From contig CACJIJ010000004.1 in assembly GCA_902593445.1 (NCBI GenBank), positions 1 to 53,543 on the forward strand: a DNA stretch of 53,543 bases, read 5' to 3'. Position 1 is the stretch's first letter. Each line of letters starts with the position of its first letter. Under the pieces are notes generated by a model. It saw only the letters and a list, made by a program, of their open reading frames with translations, was not told the DNA's origin and searched no databases. This document shows, piece after piece, positions 1 through 6,894 of the stretch. This stretch comes from an uncultured Pelagibacteraceae bacterium (GTDB lineage Bacteria; Pseudomonadota; Alphaproteobacteria; Pelagibacterales; Pelagibacteraceae). Position numbers and translations under genes: made by a program.

Positions 1-1
1 A

Positions 2-790
2 AATAATTTTTTAGATGTTAATAATTTAGCACCTTTATTAACTGTTGCTGGAACAATATTTGCCTATTTTTCAATTTTAATAATTAGTTTTGGTGATTTT
101 TCTAGATATGTAAAAAATGAGAAAGAATTAAAAAAAGGAAACTTAAGTTTAATTTTGAATTTAATTATTTTTTCATTTTTATCTGTTTTCATTGTTATAG
201 GATCCGATGTTTTTCTTAATCAAAAATTTTCAGATATAGACAGAATTTTTACCAATCCGACAGATATAGTGGGAAAATTTGATAATATACAAATAACAAT
301 AGTCGTTCTATTTTTTATTATAATTGCTTCAGCTTCTACAAATTTAGTTGCCAATTTCATCCCATCTCAATACTCTCTAATAAATTTTGCTCCTTCAATA
401 TTAAGTTTAAAAAGCGCTAGCTATTTAATTGCTTTTTTTGGTTTATTGATTGCAATATTCTGGCTGACTATATTGAGCCAAATAGGAATTTTATCATTTG
501 TTGATACTTTTGGTGCTTTCTTTGGTCCTTTATTTGGAGTGATGGCAGCTGATTATTATTTAATTAAAAATCAAGAATTAAGTAATAAAGACATATATTC
601 TATAGACAAAGAGAGTGCATATTATTATTCAGGTGGTTGGCATATAAAAGGTGTTTATTCTTTAATATTAGGATTTATTTTTTCAGCGTCAACAATTTGG
701 AATACTAATTTAATGTTTTTACAATCTTATGCTTGGATAATAGGTGCATTTGTTGCTTGGATAACATATTACTTGTTGGCAAAAAAATAA
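2..790 (+). CDS. NCS1-family nucleobase/cation symporter, C-terminal part (5' end outside window)
   Basis: The reading frame is open from base 2 and ends at TAA 788-790, giving 262 visible residues, a little over half of a usual NCS1 permease of about 450-490. An in-frame TTG at 155 is not a likely true start, because the family motif GDFSRY lies upstream of it at about bases 92-109. At least five hydrophobic spans follow. The family moves cytosine, uracil, hydantoins or thiamine precursors across the inner membrane with Na+ or H+. The substrate cannot be told from this fragment. An SDR oxidoreductase begins 5 nt downstream, so the two are probably co-transcribed. Confidence 0.82.
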   Translation, partial: NNFLDVNNLAPLLTVAGTIFAYFSILIISFGDFSRYVKNEKELKKGNLSLILNLIIFSFLSVFIVIGSDVFLNQKFSDIDRIFTNPTDIVGKFDNIQITIVVLFFIIIASASTNLVANFIPSQYSLINFAPSILSLKSASYLIAFFGLLIAIFWLTILSQIGILSFVDTFGAFFGPLFGVMAADYYLIKNQELSNKDIYSIDKESAYYYSGGWHIKGVYSLILGFIFSASTIWNTNLMFLQSYAWIIGAFVAWITYYLLAKK

Positions 791-795
791 TTTTA

Positions 796-1542
796 ATGCA
801 CACATTTGATTTTAAAAATAGAACTGCTGTAGTTACTGGTGGAGCTCAAGGATTTGGTTTAGATGTTGCAAAAAGATTTTTAGAGTCTGGTGCCAAAGTA
901 TTTATATGGGATATCGATGAAAAGCTTCTTAAATCAGCAGTTGATGAAGTAAAAAACCCTAACTTATTTTACAGTGTCGTTGATATATCAAATTATCAAG
1001 ATGTAGAGAAAAATGTTGCAGATATAACCTCAAAATCAAATATAGATATTTTAATCAATAATGCTGGGATAACAGGTCCTACAGGTCCTTTGTGGGAGTA
1101 TAATGTCGATATGTGGAATAAAATAGTACAGATAAATTTAATGGGTACTTTTAACTGCTGTCGAGCAATTGTCCCAAATATGATTAAAAACAACTATGGA
1201 AGAATTGTTAATGTAGCTTCCGTTGCAGGTAAAGATGGTAATGCAAATGCAAGCGCGTATAGCTCAGGAAAAGCTGGCGCAATTGGGTTGACAAAAGCTT
1301 TGGGTAAAGAATTAGCTGACAAAGATATAGCTGTAAACGCTGTCACCCCAGCAGGTGCTAAAACTAGAATTTTAGATCAAATGAGTAAAGAGCATGTACA
1401 AAGAATGCTGTCAAAGGTGCCAAGAGGAAGATTTCTTGAAATACATGAGTTTACCTCACTAGTTTGCTGGCTTTCTTCACAAGAAAATACTTTTTCTACA
1501 GCTGCGGTATTTGATATCAGTGGTGGTAGATCGACATATTAG
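796..1542 (+). CDS. Short-chain dehydrogenase/reductase (SDR)
   Basis: A classical SDR of 248 residues. It has the NAD(P)-binding motif TGGAQGFG at residues 14-21, NNAG at 88-91, catalytic Ser142, and the Tyr155/Lys159 pair in YSSGK. The frame stays open upstream to an ATG at 733, but that stretch overlaps the permease; ATG 796 puts the Rossmann fold at the normal distance from the N-terminus. It resembles 3-oxoacyl-ACP reductase and sugar-alcohol dehydrogenase branches, and the substrate cannot be assigned. Its position 5 nt after a nucleobase-type permease suggests one transcript and perhaps one catabolic route (inference). Confidence 0.85.
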   Translation: MHTFDFKNRTAVVTGGAQGFGLDVAKRFLESGAKVFIWDIDEKLLKSAVDEVKNPNLFYSVVDISNYQDVEKNVADITSKSNIDILINNAGITGPTGPLWEYNVDMWNKIVQINLMGTFNCCRAIVPNMIKNNYGRIVNVASVAGKDGNANASAYSSGKAGAIGLTKALGKELADKDIAVNAVTPAGAKTRILDQMSKEHVQRMLSKVPRGRFLEIHEFTSLVCWLSSQENTFSTAAVFDISGGRSTY

Positions 1543-1544
1543 TC

Positions 1545-1667
1545 TCAAAAATTTGAAACTATTTTTTGATCATTATTTTGATTTTTAATAGAATTTTTAC
1601 CCATAACTGGTGCTGTGATCATTATTGACCAATATATAAGAAGCACAAACACAGAAATTATTTTCAT
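1545..1667 (-). CDS. Small single-span membrane protein, hypothetical (40 aa)
   Basis: A minus-strand ORF of 40 codons fills most of the gap after the SDR gene. The product begins MKIISVFVLLIYWSIMI, one strongly hydrophobic span, followed by a polar Asn/Lys/Gln-rich tail. An in-frame ATG nine bases upstream (1676) would give 43 residues. The stop lies 2 nt from the SDR stop, so the genes converge. I see no clear Shine-Dalgarno sequence. The fit to the gap and the membrane-peptide composition favour a real gene, but I do not recognise a family. Confidence 0.45.
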   Translation of the reverse strand: MKIISVFVLLIYWSIMITAPVMGKNSIKNQNNDQKIVSNF

Positions 1668-1722
1668 ATAACTCATTTAACAATCAATTTTGAATTTAGA
1701 ATGTTGAAATTGTGACTGAATA

Positions 1723-1750
1723 TTGAATTTATAAATAATCTATCTATAAC
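1723..1750 (+). promoter_or_regulatory. Candidate promoter of the DUF3047 gene
   Basis: TTGAAT (1723-1728) and TATAAC (1745-1750) are separated by 16 nt. The expected transcription start falls at about the ATG at 1757, so the message could be leaderless. TTGTGA at 1710 with an AT-rich -10 is an alternative that would leave a leader of about 12 nt. In DNA this AT-rich such pairs arise by chance. Confidence 0.3.
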
Positions 1751-1756
1751 AAGAGC

Positions 1757-2407
1757 ATGTTAAAAATTTTATATATTTTTATCGCATCATTAATCTTTCT
1801 TAGCTCTGCACATGCAGAAACTGTAAAAGTTTTTGAATTTACTGAAAAAGAACTATCAGCACTTGAGATCCGTAAAGTAAGAGGAGCAGATAACAACACT
1901 TCATATACTGTTGGATCAAATGAAAATGGTAATTATTTAAAAGCCGTAGCAGATAATGCTGCTTCAGGCCTAGGAAAAGAGATCAAAATTGACCTAAATA
2001 AAACACCTTTTATCAATATTACATGGAAAATTGAGAAAGACCTTCGTGGAATTAAAGAGAATACGAAAAAAGGTCATGATTATGCCGCCCGAGTTTTTGC
2101 GATTAAAAAAACTGGAGCTACACCTTTATCAAATAGAGCAATTAATTATGTTTTTTCAAGTAATAGTGAAGTTGGTGAAAATAGACCCAGTCCTTATACA
2201 AAAAAATCTATAGACAATGTATTAGCAACTACTAAAGACAACTTAAATGAATGGGTAACAGTAAAAGCCAATGTTAAAGAAGATTTTAAAAAATTTCATG
2301 ATCTAGATGTGAATGAACTAGATGGTCTGGCTATAATGGCTGATACTGATAATTCTAAAATGAAATCAATTTCTTATTTTCAGAATATTTATTTTTCAGC
2401 AGATTAA
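1757..2407 (+). CDS. DUF3047 family exported protein
   Basis: A 216-residue protein with a clear Sec signal peptide: MLK, a hydrophobic core, and AHA before a likely cleavage at about residue 20-21. The mature part has DUF3047 features, including an INITWKIE strand and the segment KKGHDYAARVFAI near the middle, resembling the Trp-rich and DDYAARV signatures of that family as I remember it. No catalytic motif is visible and the family has no established role. A periplasmic location is inferred. It is flanked by two short minus-strand ORFs and has its own candidate promoter, so it looks monocistronic. Confidence 0.75.
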   Translation: MLKILYIFIASLIFLSSAHAETVKVFEFTEKELSALEIRKVRGADNNTSYTVGSNENGNYLKAVADNAASGLGKEIKIDLNKTPFINITWKIEKDLRGIKENTKKGHDYAARVFAIKKTGATPLSNRAINYVFSSNSEVGENRPSPYTKKSIDNVLATTKDNLNEWVTVKANVKEDFKKFHDLDVNELDGLAIMADTDNSKMKSISYFQNIYFSAD

Positions 2408-2410
2408 TTA

Positions 2411-2548
2411 TCATTTTACATACTTTTTTAATCCAATACTTAAAAACGATAATAAAATAGCTGCGATAACATCAGCAATTGGAATTGCATTTGGAAATCC
2501 AAAGTTCCATATAATTATTCCAATTAACCAAATTATATAAATTTTCAT
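2411..2548 (-). CDS. Small hydrophobic membrane protein, hypothetical (45 aa)
   Basis: A 45-codon minus-strand ORF (ATG 2546-2548, TGA 2411-2413) lies between the DUF3047 gene and the ybgC-like gene. The product starts MKIYIIWLIGIIIWNFGF, continues with NAIPIADVIAA and ends in a Lys-rich tail, giving one or two hydrophobic spans with positive-inside character. The stop is 3 nt from the DUF3047 stop. The ordered alternation of hydrophobic and turn residues and the fit to the spacer argue for a real gene. No family is recognised. Confidence 0.5.
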   Translation of the reverse strand: MKIYIIWLIGIIIWNFGFPNAIPIADVIAAILLSFLSIGLKKYVK

Positions 2549-2605
2549 CTTAGATATTGTATCTTAGTTTCTATTAAATTTTTATTTATTTGATATTATT
2601 AATTT

Positions 2606-3019
2606 ATGCATAAAAACTTTACTCATAATGTTAAAGTGTATTATGAGGACACAGACGCTGGTGGAGTCGTGTACTATGCGAATTATTTAAAATATTTAGA
2701 AAGAGCCAGAACTGAAGCGTTATCAACTATTGGATTAAGCAATACAAAAATAAAAAATGATTTTGGTGCTTTTATAATTGTTAAATCGTGCAATATTGAA
2801 TATAAAAAATCTGCATATTTAGAAGATGATTTACAAATTAAATCTTTTGTAGACTCTACTTCAAAAACTTCTTTTTTAATGAATCAATCAATATTTAAAG
2901 ATGAGGAATTGATCGTAGAAGCTAAAATTCATCTAGTATTTATAAATGAAAAATTTAAGCCAGTTAAAATTCCAGAAAAAATCTTATCAGACTTTAAACC
3001 CTATACATCTAGTGCATAG
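2606..3019 (+). CDS. ybgC: YbgC/4-hydroxybenzoyl-CoA thioesterase-family acyl-CoA thioesterase
   Basis: A 137-residue hotdog-fold thioesterase. The signature YYEDTDAGGVVYYANY spans about residues 12-27, with the catalytic Asp at 17, followed by LERARTEAL. The His that follows GGVVY in E. coli YbgC is Tyr here, which is common in the wider family. It hydrolyses acyl-CoA or acyl-ACP thioesters. In most proteobacteria ybgC sits beside tolQRAB-pal; none of those genes is nearby. TGATATTAT, an extended -10-like element, ends 6 nt before the ATG. The 3' end overlaps the convergent glycosylase gene by 11 nt. Confidence 0.85.
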   Translation: MHKNFTHNVKVYYEDTDAGGVVYYANYLKYLERARTEALSTIGLSNTKIKNDFGAFIIVKSCNIEYKKSAYLEDDLQIKSFVDSTSKTSFLMNQSIFKDEELIVEAKIHLVFINEKFKPVKIPEKILSDFKPYTSSA

Positions 3020-3689
3020 ATATTTTTCTAGCTTTTTTAAATAAATCTACAATCATTCTTTCAGATACAAGCTTAGTATTTACATTTCTGGGGCTAGGGT
3101 GATAACAGGCAATTAATTTAATATTTCCTGGTAGTAAATAGGATTTTCCGTGAATAAATTTTATCTTCTCTTTTAAATTACATTTTTTTTTATAAAATTT
3201 AACACAATTATCAAATGCTACTTTTCCTAAAGCAATAATAGTTTTTAATTTTTTTAAATTATAAATCTCGCTATCAAAGTATTTTGAACAATTATTAAGC
3301 TCTTCTATTTTAGGTTTGTCTCCTGGAGGAACACATTTTAAAATATTAGTTATATATGTTGATTTTAATTTAAGACCATCATTTAGATTTTCTGAATTTG
3401 GTTGGTTTGAAATTTTAGCTTTAAATAAACATTTAAATAAAAAGTCTCCAGATTTATCACCTGTGAAAGCTCTTCCTGTTCGCGTGCCTCCATGTGCTGC
3501 TGGGGCCAATCCAATTATTAAAATTTTTGCATCAATTTCGCCAAAACCTGTAACTGGTTTTCCCCAGTAAGTTTCATTTATATTTTGTTTTCTTTTTTCT
3601 GTTGAAATTTTTTTTACAAAATTAACAAGCCTTGGACATTTTTTACATTTAAGAATTGTTTTATTTAAACTATCTATTTTAATATTCAT
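3009..3689 (-). CDS. Uracil-DNA glycosylase, family 5 (UDGb type)
   Basis: A 226-residue glycosylase that removes uracil and related deaminated bases from DNA, starting base-excision repair. The family 5 motif GLAPAAHGGTRTGR followed by AFTGD lies at about residues 60-78, and HPSPRN with the catalytic-loop His197 lies near the C-terminus. Cys15, Cys18, Cys119 and Cys134 are placed as the four ligands of the iron-sulfur cluster typical of this group. Length is normal. Its ATG is only 2 nt from the divergent phosphatase ATG, so its promoter must lie inside that coding region. It overlaps ybgC by 11 nt at the 3' end. Confidence 0.88.
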   Translation of the reverse strand: MNIKIDSLNKTILKCKKCPRLVNFVKKISTEKRKQNINETYWGKPVTGFGEIDAKILIIGLAPAAHGGTRTGRAFTGDKSGDFLFKCLFKAKISNQPNSENLNDGLKLKSTYITNILKCVPPGDKPKIEELNNCSKYFDSEIYNLKKLKTIIALGKVAFDNCVKFYKKKCNLKEKIKFIHGKSYLLPGNIKLIACYHPSPRNVNTKLVSERMIVDLFKKARKISMH

Positions 3690-3691
3690 AA

Positions 3692-4249
3692 ATGAAAATT
3701 TTAAATTATTTAGTCATAATATTTATATGCATTAATCCCTCAGTTAAAGCAGATTCAAAAAAAACTTTAATAGATGAATTGCAAAAGGGTGGAAAATTAA
3801 TTTTCATAAGACATGCTTATGCCCCAGGTGGTGGTGATCCTGATAACTTTGATATTAATGATTGTACAACTCAAAGAAATTTAAGTGATAGTGGTAGAGT
3901 ACAATCACAAAAAATTGGTGATTTTTTTGAGCAAAATAAAATTTCAATTGGAAAAATTTATTCAAGTAAATGGTGTCGATGTAAAGAAACAGCATCTATT
4001 GCGTTTAAAGAATATGAAACTAAAAATTTTCTTAACTCTTTTTTTAGTGCAAAATTTGCAAATAATAAAAAAAAGCAAATAATTGATTTTAATAAATTTC
4101 TTAGTACTTGGGATAAAGATCAAAACTTGGTTTTCGTCACTCATTATGTGGTGATTTCTGAAATTTTAAATTATGCACCCTCATCTGGAGAGATTGTTAT
4201 ATCAGATAAAAGCTTAAAAGTTATTGATACTTTAGAAATTGAATACTAA
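3692..4249 (+). CDS. Exported histidine phosphatase (phosphoglycerate-mutase superfamily)
   Basis: A 185-residue protein with an N-terminal signal peptide (hydrophobic to about residue 15, SVKA before a likely cleavage near 20). The catalytic RHA motif (Arg40-His41) replaces the more usual RHG. A second conserved His sits in VFVTHYV near residue 150, and SSKWCRC carries the usual second Arg region. It probably hydrolyses phosphate esters in the periplasm; the substrate is unknown. The start codon lies 2 nt from that of the divergent glycosylase gene. A small basic protein gene follows 11 nt after the stop, probably on the same transcript. Confidence 0.78.
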   Translation: MKILNYLVIIFICINPSVKADSKKTLIDELQKGGKLIFIRHAYAPGGGDPDNFDINDCTTQRNLSDSGRVQSQKIGDFFEQNKISIGKIYSSKWCRCKETASIAFKEYETKNFLNSFFSAKFANNKKKQIIDFNKFLSTWDKDQNLVFVTHYVVISEILNYAPSSGEIVISDKSLKVIDTLEIEY

Positions 4250-4260
4250 ATTAAATAATT

Positions 4261-4398
4261 ATGTCATCAAAAAGAGCTATGAGACAAGCACAAAAGCAAG
4301 CATACGCAAAGCATCGTTCAAACATTTCAAATAGTCGATTTGAACTTAAGAAAAAATTTCTAATAAAAAATAAAGAAGAAAAAAAAAATAAAAACTAA
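4261..4398 (+). CDS. Small very basic protein, hypothetical (45 aa)
   Basis: An uninterrupted 45-codon ORF starting at the ATG 11 nt after the phosphatase gene. The product begins MSSKRAMRQAQKQAYAKHRS, is rich in Lys, Arg, Gln and Ala, and ends in a Lys/Glu/Asn tail. It has no hydrophobic span, so it is probably cytosolic and may bind nucleic acid or ribosomes (inference from charge only). The stop overlaps the convergent downstream gene by 4 nt. I do not recognise the family. Confidence 0.55.
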   Translation: MSSKRAMRQAQKQAYAKHRSNISNSRFELKKKFLIKNKEEKKNKN

Positions 4399-4817
4399 CT
4401 TTCTTGATCAAATTTTTCTATTATTTCACATGTAGAGATCTTAGATAAACTTTCAACTTCATTTAAAACGGCCTTAACAAATATTTCCGGTTTATCTTTT
4501 TCAAATAAAATTTGAGTATAAAACTGTGGATACCCATGTTTTAATGTAAGTATTTTCCCATCTTCCTCATAAATATTTCTCACATAGGAGTTTTTCTTTT
4601 TAACGCTTAAATCAGTGATCTTATATTTTTGATAAGTTTTTTCATTGTAAACGTAATTACGTGTCATAATTAGTTCATTAAGATTTAAAATGTATTCATT
4701 TTTTAAAAATCCATCCTCTTTATGATCGCATTTTTTTAATACAATAACTTCCGATTGAGAATTAAAAGATATAAAAAAAAATGATAAAAAAAATATTAAA
4801 AACTTATTTTCTCTCAT
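4395..4817 (-). CDS. Exported protein of unknown function (140 aa)
   Basis: The protein starts MRENKFLIFFLSFFFISF, a typical signal peptide with a likely cleavage around residue 22-24. A TTG four codons upstream is possible, but ATG 4817 is preferred because it gives the tight 14-nt overlap ATGAGAGAAAATAA with the stop of the preceding small gene. The mature part of about 115 residues has one Cys near each end (KKCDHKED and STCEII), which could form a disulfide, and many Lys, Glu and Tyr residues. No known domain is seen. It is the last gene of a three-gene minus-strand unit. Confidence 0.6.
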   Translation of the reverse strand: MRENKFLIFFLSFFFISFNSQSEVIVLKKCDHKEDGFLKNEYILNLNELIMTRNYVYNEKTYQKYKITDLSVKKKNSYVRNIYEEDGKILTLKHGYPQFYTQILFEKDKPEIFVKAVLNEVESLSKISTCEIIEKFDQES

Positions 4818-4977
4818 TCTTATCAACAAAAAATAAAGCTATAATAAATATTACAGTCCAAGCAAATACAGACAATGTTTTAAAAGGAGTGGTATCTGCT
4901 CCCCAAACATCAAAGAATAAAGCACCAATAATTATCCCTATAGCATAGATAATACTTACAATTTTAACTTTACTCAT
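4804..4977 (-). CDS. Small two-span inner-membrane protein, hypothetical (57 aa)
   Basis: A 57-codon minus-strand ORF (ATG 4975-4977, TAA 4804-4806). Two hydrophobic segments, about residues 6-22 and 36-51, flank a short loop with VWGADTTPFK; the C-terminus is charged (DKNERK). The start is 6 nt after the stop of the DUF1289 gene and its end overlaps the next gene by 14 nt, so it is the middle gene of an operon. This packing is good evidence that it is translated. The function is unknown. Confidence 0.65.
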   Translation of the reverse strand: MSKVKIVSIIYAIGIIIGALFFDVWGADTTPFKTLSVFAWTVIFIIALFFVDKNERK

Positions 4978-4983
4978 ATTTAA

Positions 4984-5235
4984 TTACTCTTTAGTTAAGT
5001 TTTTCTTAAAAAGAGACATGCCATTCTTGATTTTATAAGAGTAAGACTCTTTAAAGCTTTCAAGCTGCCAACCAGTAAGCCTTTTTTCAATTTCAATAAT
5101 ATTTTCTTTTTTCCAATCATCAGTTGTTTCTTCAAGCTTCCATAGTCGTTTTTCTTCATTACTTCTTCCACAACCATAACAGTATCCTGTTGATGGATCA
5201 GTTTTACAAATGCTTATGCAAGGTGAAATAATCAT
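4984..5235 (-). CDS. DUF1289 family protein (Cys-rich N-terminus)
   Basis: An 83-residue protein. Cys6, Cys10, Cys19 and Cys22 form the C-x3-C...C-x2-C pattern within PCISICKTDPSTGYCYGCGR that defines DUF1289, probably a metal-binding site. A Trp-rich stretch follows (RLWKLEETTDDWKKE). The family has no settled role. It is the first gene of a minus-strand unit of three and diverges from the tRNA-Leu promoter, with about 60 bp between its start and that promoter's -35 element. Confidence 0.82.
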   Translation of the reverse strand: MIISPCISICKTDPSTGYCYGCGRSNEEKRLWKLEETTDDWKKENIIEIEKRLTGWQLESFKESYSYKIKNGMSLFKKNLTKE

Positions 5236-5293
5236 TTTTTATAAATTAGTATAAATTTTATTAGATAAATAGATAATTTTTTAAAAATTGTCA

Positions 5294-5322
5294 TTGGACA
5301 AATAGTTTCAATAATATATAAA
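5294..5322 (+). promoter_or_regulatory. Sigma-70-type promoter of tRNA-Leu
   Basis: TTGGAC (5294-5299) and TATAAA (5317-5322) are separated by exactly 17 nt. The predicted start, about 5329-5330, lies a few bases upstream of the mature tRNA at 5337, as expected for a tRNA promoter. It probably also drives tig, whose start codon is 10 nt after the tRNA. Confidence 0.6.
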
Positions 5323-5336
5323 ACCTCGTAATTTGT

Positions 5337-5421
5337 GGGGCGATGGCGGAATTGGTAGACGCGTTGGTCTTAGGAACCAATATGGCAACATGTGAAGGTT
5401 CGAGTCCTTTTCGCCCTACCA
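5337..5421 (+). tRNA. tRNA-Leu (anticodon UAG)
   Basis: An 85-nt class II tRNA. The acceptor GGGGCGA pairs with TCGCCCT, followed by discriminator A and an encoded CCA. The D-arm region is GGCGGAATTGGTAGACGC, the anticodon stem TTGGT/ACCAA holds the loop CTTAGGA with anticodon TAG, a variable arm is present, and the T-arm contains GGTTCGAGTCC. UAG can read CUN leucine codons. Confidence 0.95.
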
Positions 5422-5431
5422 TTAAGATATT

Positions 5432-6862
5432 ATGAAAGTTACAGTAGAAAATACAAACGGTTTAAATAAAGATCTTAAAATTTTTATCGATAAAGAGACA
5501 ATGAACTCTTATATGGATGAAAAATATGAAGAGATCAAAAGTAGTGTAAATCTTAAAGGATTTAGACCAGGTAAAGTTCCAAAAGAAATTTTAAAAAGAC
5601 AATTTGGTAAAGCAGTTTTTGGAGAAGTCTTGGATAAAGTTTTAAAAGAAACATCAACTAAAGCACTAGAAGAAAAAAAGATCAAACCAGCTGGTCAACC
5701 AAAACTTGACTTAAAAACATATGGTGAAGACAAAGATTTAGAATATGTTTTGTCAGTTACAGAGCTACCAAAAGTAGAAATCAAATCTTTAGAAAATATT
5801 AAATTTGATGAATACACAGTAAAAATTGATGAGAGTGAAACAGAAAAACGAATAAAGGAAATAGCTAAAAACCAACCAAATTTTAAAGAAGTAAGTACTG
5901 ATACAAAAGCCAAAAAAGGTGATTTGGTATCTTTAGATTATAAGGCAACAGTTGACGGCAAGAACTTTAAAGGAAGCGAAGGAAAGAACACTCAACTAAC
6001 TTTAGGTAAAGATTTATTCTTGAAAGGATTTGATGAACAATTGATCGGAGTAAAGAAAGACGATCAAAAAATTGTAGAGGCAACTTTGCCAGAAAATTTT
6101 CCTGAAAAAGAATTAGTAAATAAAAAAGCCAAATTCAATTGTAAAATATTAAGTGTTAAGCAATCAGAAGAAGTAAAAATTAATGATGATTTTGCAAAAA
6201 ATTTAGGAGCAAAAGATTTAAAAGATTTAAAATCGTTAATTTCAAAACAAATAAATGATGAATATAAAAATTCATTAGATCAATTATCTAAAAATCAAAT
6301 TTTAAAAGAAATAGAGAAGATCAAAGTTGACGAAGTACCAGAAAATTTGATTGAAGAAGAGGTAAAAATTCTTTCTCAAGGAATGTCAGAAGAAGAAACT
6401 AAAAAAAATAAAAAAAGTTTTGAAGAAAAAGCGAAAACAAGAATTAAGACTGGATTAATTTTAAATGAGTTTGGTGAAAAAAATGAGATAAAAGTAACAG
6501 AACAAGAAGTTCAGGCTGAAGTACAAAAACAACTAAGAATGATGCCTGGACAAGAAAAAATGGTTATGGATTTTTATCAAAAAAATCCTTCAGCGTTAGC
6601 AAGTTTAAGAGGTACAGTTTATGAAGAGAAAATATTAAACTTGATTAAAGAAAAAGGTAAAGCAAATAAGAAACAAATTTCAAAAGAAGAAGCTGAAAAG
6701 ATTCTAAAGGAATCACATAAACATGACCATAGCCATGGAGAAGAAAAAAAGAATACTAAGAAAAAATCATCCACAAAATCTGCTAAAGAAAAAAAATCGG
6801 TGACTAAAAAGACTAAATCAAAGCCAGCAGCTAAAAAGACAAAAAAAGTTAGCAAAAAGTAA
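5432..6862 (+). CDS. tig: Trigger factor, ribosome-associated chaperone and peptidyl-prolyl isomerase
   Basis: A 476-residue trigger factor. The ribosome-binding signature GFRPGKVP is at residues 43-50, a central FKBP-like isomerase domain runs from about 150 to 240, and helical arms follow. It binds ribosomal protein L23 at the tunnel exit and shields nascent chains. The end is unusual: after about residue 425 there is [10 protein letters not shown] and then about 45 residues that are almost all Lys, Ser, Thr and Ala. The ATG is 10 nt after tRNA-Leu, so transcription with the tRNA is likely. clpP follows after 32 nt. Confidence 0.96.
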   Translation: MKVTVENTNGLNKDLKIFIDKETMNSYMDEKYEEIKSSVNLKGFRPGKVPKEILKRQFGKAVFGEVLDKVLKETSTKALEEKKIKPAGQPKLDLKTYGEDKDLEYVLSVTELPKVEIKSLENIKFDEYTVKIDESETEKRIKEIAKNQPNFKEVSTDTKAKKGDLVSLDYKATVDGKNFKGSEGKNTQLTLGKDLFLKGFDEQLIGVKKDDQKIVEATLPENFPEKELVNKKAKFNCKILSVKQSEEVKINDDFAKNLGAKDLKDLKSLISKQINDEYKNSLDQLSKNQILKEIEKIKVDEVPENLIEEEVKILSQGMSEEETKKNKKSFEEKAKTRIKTGLILNEFGEKNEIKVTEQEVQAEVQKQLRMMPGQEKMVMDFYQKNPSALASLRGTVYEEKILNLIKEKGKANKKQISKEEAEKILKESHKHDHSHGEEKKNTKKKSSTKSAKEKKSVTKKTKSKPAAKKTKKVSKK

Positions 6863-6894
6863 TCTCAAGTTGTATAAGTAGTACGAATCAACTT

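Noticed and set aside
733..795. Upstream start for the SDR protein at 733
   Set aside because: It would lie inside the permease gene and add 21 residues before a complete Rossmann fold; ATG 796 is a better start.
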